DNA of 18,246 nucleotides from Clostridiales bacterium (GTDB lineage: Bacteria > Bacillota > Clostridia > Christensenellales > CAG-314), in assembly GCA_003537755.1 (NCBI GenBank), contig DPQS01000008.1, forward strand, positions 68,047 to 86,292, written 5' to 3'. Shown here one piece after another: positions 14,219 to 18,246 of this stretch (its first letter is position 1; the number at the start of each line of letters is the position of its first letter). The notes under the pieces are model-generated. The model was not told the DNA's origin and made no database searches. It was given only the letters and a program-made list of their open reading frames with translations. Made by a program: the position numbers and the translations under genes.

Positions 14219-16966
14219 ATGGCATATCAACATTTTTATTCGTGCGTGCCTGCAAGGGTTAGCATGTTTAACAAGGTGGACGGCTACGACACGTTTGCGG
14301 CATCCGACATATTTACAAGGGAATACATCGACGACAATCTGTCGCCGCTGCTTGCCTACCGCCCCGGTAAATACGAACTTCCGCTGATACGTCAGGGGCT
14401 GCTGCCGCCTGCTTACTGCCAGTTTGTCGGCAAACAAAAGCAGATTATCCAAAGTTGCATCAGTTACATTCCGCTGGACTACACCAGTGAGCGCAGCAGT
14501 TTCATGATACACACGCTTGTGCTTACCGACGAGGAGCGCAACGCCGCGGCGGCTGTCAGTGATCGTCAGGTACTCAATCCGGCATTGTTTGTCACGGATA
14601 TTTCCGACTTCAAGGTTACGCGCGCAAGCGGTTCGCCGAAGTACAACTATCCGACGCTGGATTACATGGCGGAACGTATATCGGCGGTGGAAACATTGGC
14701 TACGGCGTATGACCCGGTACCGCTTAAACGGTTTATCTACGCACTGTTGCTTGCCGCGTGCGGCAAGGGCAAGACGGTGTACGTTACGCTGAACAAACCG
14801 CTTGCGGAACTGTCGTCGAGCGCACTGGAACTGATGAACACGGTTATGCAGGTGTTTCCGCACAATATCCGCGACAACATTTCCTTTGTTACGTATTTGT
14901 CGGAGTACAACAAACTTAATATGTTTGACGTCAAGTTTCTGCCGCAGGACTGCATGCCGACGGGCGGTGGCAAGGGATATGTGTTCAACATGACCCGTTC
15001 GCTTGCCGACGGCATACGCGACGAGGACTATCGCGCCAACGAGCAAGTTGTCAATTTTTTTTACGGACTGCTGACAAACAAGCCGCTGCGCAGCCGCTTT
15101 GTCAAGTTTGCCGAACACGCCGTCACGCAGGAACCGTCCATGAAGCAGCCGACTTTCAAAAATCTCACTGCAATGGTTACGCTGTTCCGTCAGATTTGTC
15201 GGGCATTTACCGAAAAGCAACTGCTGCCCGATGACGACCGCGTGCTTGCCATGTTTGAAACCTACGAAAAATACCGCGCGATACTGTCCCCGTCGGAACG
15301 GTGCGTGGTGTACAATTCGCTGACGCGCTACAAACGGCTGCATCAGGCAATTCCGCCAAAGGTGTTCAACAAGTTGTGCAAACTGTACCCCGATGAGCCG
15401 GAACGCGTAAAAGTGTCGGTAATGAAAATAGTGCTGGACCTCATTCACACAGACGTTATGCGCGACAAACTGTTTGCCTTTATCAAAAGTAACTTCGACA
15501 GCGAGTCGGCGCGCAGCCGCTCGGCAATCTGCCGCAACCTCGTGCGCGTGTACTACGGCGGATTTTTGCAAACGCAGATTCTGCAACTGTACAACGACCA
15601 CTTCGGCGAAGAAACGGAAAGCACGCAGGACTACATTTTCAACAGACTGATGCTCAGTATCCGCACGCCGTCGGTGCAACAGCCCCTTATGACCTTTTTG
15701 CAGAAGTACTATCCCGTGCTTACGGTCAACCGGAAGCGTGTGCTGTACCGCACGTTTTTTGAAATGTTGCCCGAGGCCGACGCACTTGCCGAGTTGATAC
15801 TGGACTTTGTAAACGGGCACGCGGACAAGGACAGCGACGAAGTGACGGCATTAATTTCCGAACGCTTTGTAAAGATAGTGGATGCGGAAAGCCGCAAGTC
15901 CGACGCGCTGTTTGCCCTGGTGTTTAAGCACGGCGGCTTTTGCGAAAAGACAATACTTGCCGTGTTGCTTACCGAGTGGACGCAACGAAAAGTGTTTAAG
16001 CAGTACTGTGCGCTGCTTGCCGAAAGCGACTTTTTGCGTGCGGCGGACAGTCTGTACAATTGCTTCATTGCCGCGCCTCATGCCGACAAAAACGTGGTTG
16101 CCGCGGTCAGACGTCAGGTTGACGACAAAATGCTTGCCAATGCCAAAAACTGCGACTTTTTCCGCCTGGCAAAGATAGTGGAGCGGTACTCGAAGTACTC
16201 TGCCCGAAACGCCGACAGCGTGTGGACGGCGGCATGTGACAAACTTGTGTCCGATTGCCTTGTGCCTGCGCTCAAACTGCGCATTTGCGATTGCTTCAAC
16301 CACAGACATATTGTGGAACGCACAGCGCAGGCAGTGGAAATTGCCGACAAGTACAACCTTGCCGATGCCGACGGCTACGGTGCGGTGGTGGCGGCAAAAA
16401 CATTGTTTGACGGCGGCTCGCCGTACAAGGCACTTGGCGGACTTTGCAAAATTGCAAACAGGCGCGCCGAGTGCGTCAACATTGCCAACGCCGCGGAAAG
16501 TCTGCTGCTGACAAATGTGAAAGACCGCATTGTAGACGGCAACGAAACGCCGTATATTTGCGACTTGCTGATTGTTGTCGGATACTTGCGCACGACAAAA
16601 ATTGATCTTGAAAACACTTACAAGGCAATGTATCCCGGGTTTGAACGCTTGCTGTCGCGCAAGGCAGGCAACGACAGCAGGGCAATGCAAAAGGTAGTTC
16701 CGCAGGCAACCGCCGAAACCGTCGCGACCGTGGTGGAATCGGTTGCGAGATTGGCGGAAACGGACAAGACAATGTGTGACGGAATATTGCACGGCAACGG
16801 CGACAATCTGCAGAAGTTTGTGGCGCGTCACGTAAGCGGAATAAACGGCGCGGAACTGGCTTCGCTTCGCAGTCGCGTGGATGCGCTGGGCGACGACATT
16901 TCAAAGGCCGTCAACCTGAAAAAGGGCGGCATTCTCGGCGTACTGTCGGGGTTGTTCCGCAAGTAG
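14219..16966 (+). CDS. Large helical protein with a GAP1-like (GTPase-associated protein 1) N-terminal region; function unknown
   Basis: 915 aa with no signal peptide or membrane segment. Residues about 5-105 resemble the GAP1 N-terminal domain: an opening strand FYSCVPARVS, an S/A-containing segment (AASDIFTREYIDD), and DYTSERSSFMIHTLVL where GAP1 proteins have a GR-x-GNFFAHALV-like motif. Residues about 165-230 resemble the GAP1 middle region (KRFIYALLLAACGKGKTVYVTL, then VFPHNIRDNISFVTYLSEY). From about 275 to the end it is helix after helix without catalytic motifs; the C-terminus is basic and glycine-containing (KKGGILGVLSGLFRK). GAP1 proteins are known from GTPase-centred conflict systems, but no GTPase or effector gene sits next to this one. 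The assignment is from memory of the family and moderate at best. The ATG at 14219 lacks a good ribosome site; an ATG at 14264 is possible but would cut the putative domain. Confidence 0.85.
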   Translation: MAYQHFYSCVPARVSMFNKVDGYDTFAASDIFTREYIDDNLSPLLAYRPGKYELPLIRQGLLPPAYCQFVGKQKQIIQSCISYIPLDYTSERSSFMIHTLVLTDEERNAAAAVSDRQVLNPALFVTDISDFKVTRASGSPKYNYPTLDYMAERISAVETLATAYDPVPLKRFIYALLLAACGKGKTVYVTLNKPLAELSSSALELMNTVMQVFPHNIRDNISFVTYLSEYNKLNMFDVKFLPQDCMPTGGGKGYVFNMTRSLADGIRDEDYRANEQVVNFFYGLLTNKPLRSRFVKFAEHAVTQEPSMKQPTFKNLTAMVTLFRQICRAFTEKQLLPDDDRVLAMFETYEKYRAILSPSERCVVYNSLTRYKRLHQAIPPKVFNKLCKLYPDEPERVKVSVMKIVLDLIHTDVMRDKLFAFIKSNFDSESARSRSAICRNLVRVYYGGFLQTQILQLYNDHFGEETESTQDYIFNRLMLSIRTPSVQQPLMTFLQKYYPVLTVNRKRVLYRTFFEMLPEADALAELILDFVNGHADKDSDEVTALISERFVKIVDAESRKSDALFALVFKHGGFCEKTILAVLLTEWTQRKVFKQYCALLAESDFLRAADSLYNCFIAAPHADKNVVAAVRRQVDDKMLANAKNCDFFRLAKIVERYSKYSARNADSVWTAACDKLVSDCLVPALKLRICDCFNHRHIVERTAQAVEIADKYNLADADGYGAVVAAKTLFDGGSPYKALGGLCKIANRRAECVNIANAAESLLLTNVKDRIVDGNETPYICDLLIVVGYLRTTKIDLENTYKAMYPGFERLLSRKAGNDSRAMQKVVPQATAETVATVVESVARLAETDKTMCDGILHGNGDNLQKFVARHVSGINGAELASLRSRVDALGDDISKAVNLKKGGILGVLSGLFRK

Positions 16967-17036
16967 TGCAATGTGATTTTGCTGCCGGTGTCGCGTGGCG
17001 TGAAATAGTGAAAGGAAACCCTTGTAAAAAATCAAC

Positions 17037-17071
17037 AAAAAACGCTCGTTCGACGATGAACGGGCGTTTTT
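17037..17071. terminator. Bidirectional terminator hairpin with branched extension to about 17145
   Basis: A 14-bp stem pairs 17038-17051 with 17058-17071 (AACGCTCGTTC with GAACGGGCGTT, one G-U), loop GACGAT. There is a T run on the plus side and a T run on the minus side, so it serves both convergent genes. The left arm AAAAACGCT can instead pair with AGCGTTTTT at 17137-17145, enclosing AGTACTAT/ATAGTACT (17106-17113 with 17121-17128). Confidence 0.85.
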
Positions 17072-17154
17072 GCTGTAAATTACTTTTGGAATGGGCGTTT
17101 TGTAGAGTACTATGTCAGTAATAGTACTTTATTTTTAGCGTTTTTGCGGGGGTT

Positions 17155-18180
17155 TTACCACTTGTTTTTGACTTTTTCGGCAAAACCGAGCGCATTTGAG
17201 ATGTTTAGTACCGTGCCGTCGTCAAGCGTTGCCGTGCCGTTGAACATGCCGAATACCTGGTGCTGGTCGGAAGAAATAATCAGTGCGTCGGTCTTGTCGG
17301 CTCGGTCGAGAATAGGGGTAAATGTCATGTCGAGTCTGCCTTCGTTGTCGGTGATAAGCCACGTTGACATGAAGTCGTCCTTGCCGTTTTTGGTAGGTAT
17401 GTCAAATGTCACTCGGTCGAGTTTGTGTGCAATGCCGTCCACAAACAGCATGTTTTCACTTGCTGCGGTAGTGTCGCCGAAACCGTAGCCGAGGTTGAAG
17501 CCGAACGTCCGCCCGTCGTCAAGGTACGTTTGCAGACTACTCCAGTACCAGGTGTTTTTGTATGTCCATATGCCGCGACCCCAGTCCAGTGTGCCAAGGC
17601 TTGTGCTTGGGTCAAACTCGTACCTTTCGCCCTTCACCGTGCAGTAGCCGCTTGCGCGCATGCAGTTTATTTTTGTGTTGTAGTAAAATGCGTGCGGTTT
17701 ATTGAACGGTGTTGCAATTGTCATCTGGTCTTGCGGGAAGTCTGTCAATGTCAGCTCGCATTCAAATGGCGTGCCGTCCAGGAATTTGTCAAACCTGCAT
17801 TTCAGCACTCGCTTGTCGTCGTCTTTCTCGAAGCTCATTTGTACGCGTTTGTCGGCGTAGTGCACGTCGCCTTGTTCGGGACAACTCGGCAGTCCCAGTT
17901 TGCCGAACGTCAGCCATTTCATTACGCTTGTCGTCTTGAATGTCGGCTTGGTGAAGTCAAGAAAACTTGCCGAAACAAGAGACATGTAACTGTTGTCGGC
18001 AATGGTCAACGCAACGGCTTTTTGTCCGTCGGTTACGATGTAGTAGTCCCATTCTTTTATGCGCCACGCATGCCCCTTGATGTCGCGGCGGTCGTAGTGT
18101 CGCACCGTGCTTGTCGAGTAGCCTGCCTGCGCCAGTCGTCCGTTTGTCAGCAGTTTGCCTTCGGTAAGTTTTGTCTGCAT
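17155..18180 (-). CDS. DUF2804 family protein (function unknown)
   Basis: 341 aa, full length. Recognised by the run of conserved aromatic/Gly motifs: KGHAWRIKEWDYY (35-47), LDWGRGIWTYKNTWYWSS (198-215), FGFNLGYGFGDT (226-237), ENMLFVDG (242-249), and the closing QVFGMFNGTATLDDGT and GFAEKVKNKW. The family is predicted to be beta-rich; its enzyme activity, if any, is not established. There is no signal peptide. AAGGA lies 6 nt before the ATG. It is transcribed toward the GAP1-like gene and shares its terminator, and both genes are preceded by the same hairpin repeat. Nothing is recognisable downstream of its promoter side because the window ends. Confidence 0.9.
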   Translation of the reverse strand: MQTKLTEGKLLTNGRLAQAGYSTSTVRHYDRRDIKGHAWRIKEWDYYIVTDGQKAVALTIADNSYMSLVSASFLDFTKPTFKTTSVMKWLTFGKLGLPSCPEQGDVHYADKRVQMSFEKDDDKRVLKCRFDKFLDGTPFECELTLTDFPQDQMTIATPFNKPHAFYYNTKINCMRASGYCTVKGERYEFDPSTSLGTLDWGRGIWTYKNTWYWSSLQTYLDDGRTFGFNLGYGFGDTTAASENMLFVDGIAHKLDRVTFDIPTKNGKDDFMSTWLITDNEGRLDMTFTPILDRADKTDALIISSDQHQVFGMFNGTATLDDGTVLNISNALGFAEKVKNKW

Positions 18181-18216
18181 ATTTTATCCTTCTTTATTAA
18201 AATTTTTCAGTGAATG

Positions 18217-18246
18217 TTTGTGGGGGAAAACCTTTTTTACAAAAAG
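18217..18246. repeat. G4A4 hairpin repeat, right copy (inverted, cut by the window edge)
   Basis: On the minus strand this reads CTTTTTGTAAAAAAGG and then TTTTCCCCCACAAA, matching 14137-14165 except for one extra C. It lies 37 nt upstream of the DUF2804 start; the other half would be beyond the window. Confidence 0.75.

Overview
The window looks like chromosomal DNA from an anaerobic, low-to-mid GC Firmicute, most likely an uncultured gut-type member of Clostridia; a Christensenellales-like lineage is my guess, not a demonstration. The grounds are strong AAGGAG-type ribosome binding sites, simple TATAAT/TTGACA promoters, a paired GlgC/GlgD ADP-glucose pyrophosphorylase, the scaffold + GGGtGRT gene pair, and a TIGR01977-type cysteine desulfurase beside a DUF3343 protein. 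No tRNA, rRNA, CRISPR array, transposase or phage gene was seen.

Layout. 416-1155: XRE regulator with a C-terminal ligand-like domain, followed by a small stand-alone protein with a similar domain. 1270-2978: Fe-S scaffold-like protein and GGGtGRT protein, closed by a strong terminator. 3281-4158: two unrecognised small genes transcribed divergently from a palindromic overlapping promoter. 4521-6113: cysteine desulfurase (minus) divergent from a DUF3343 sulfur/selenium-carrier-like protein (plus). 6348-8149: endonuclease III (apparently leaderless) overlapping a GltD-like Fe-S/FAD oxidoreductase. 8595-9857: Obg GTPase. 10944-11234: YhbY-type RNA-binding protein. 11542-13838: glgC-glgD. 14219-16966: a 915-residue helical protein whose N-terminal third resembles GTPase-associated protein 1 (GAP1). 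17155-18180: DUF2804 protein, convergent with it.

The genes are mostly housekeeping (ribosome assembly, DNA repair, Fe-S/sulfur handling, glycogen synthesis). The intergenic DNA is more unusual. Two 223-bp palindromic elements with identical lengths, 10-bp terminal inverted repeats and covarying stems flank obgE in opposite orientation. A half copy and two weaker relatives lie nearby, all in gaps. Two convergent gene pairs end in similar branched bidirectional terminators. The last two genes (GAP1-like and DUF2804) form a convergent pair bracketed by inverted copies of a G4A4 hairpin repeat, which makes 14.1-18.2 kb look like a discrete cassette.

All family assignments come from reading motifs by eye; no database search was possible.
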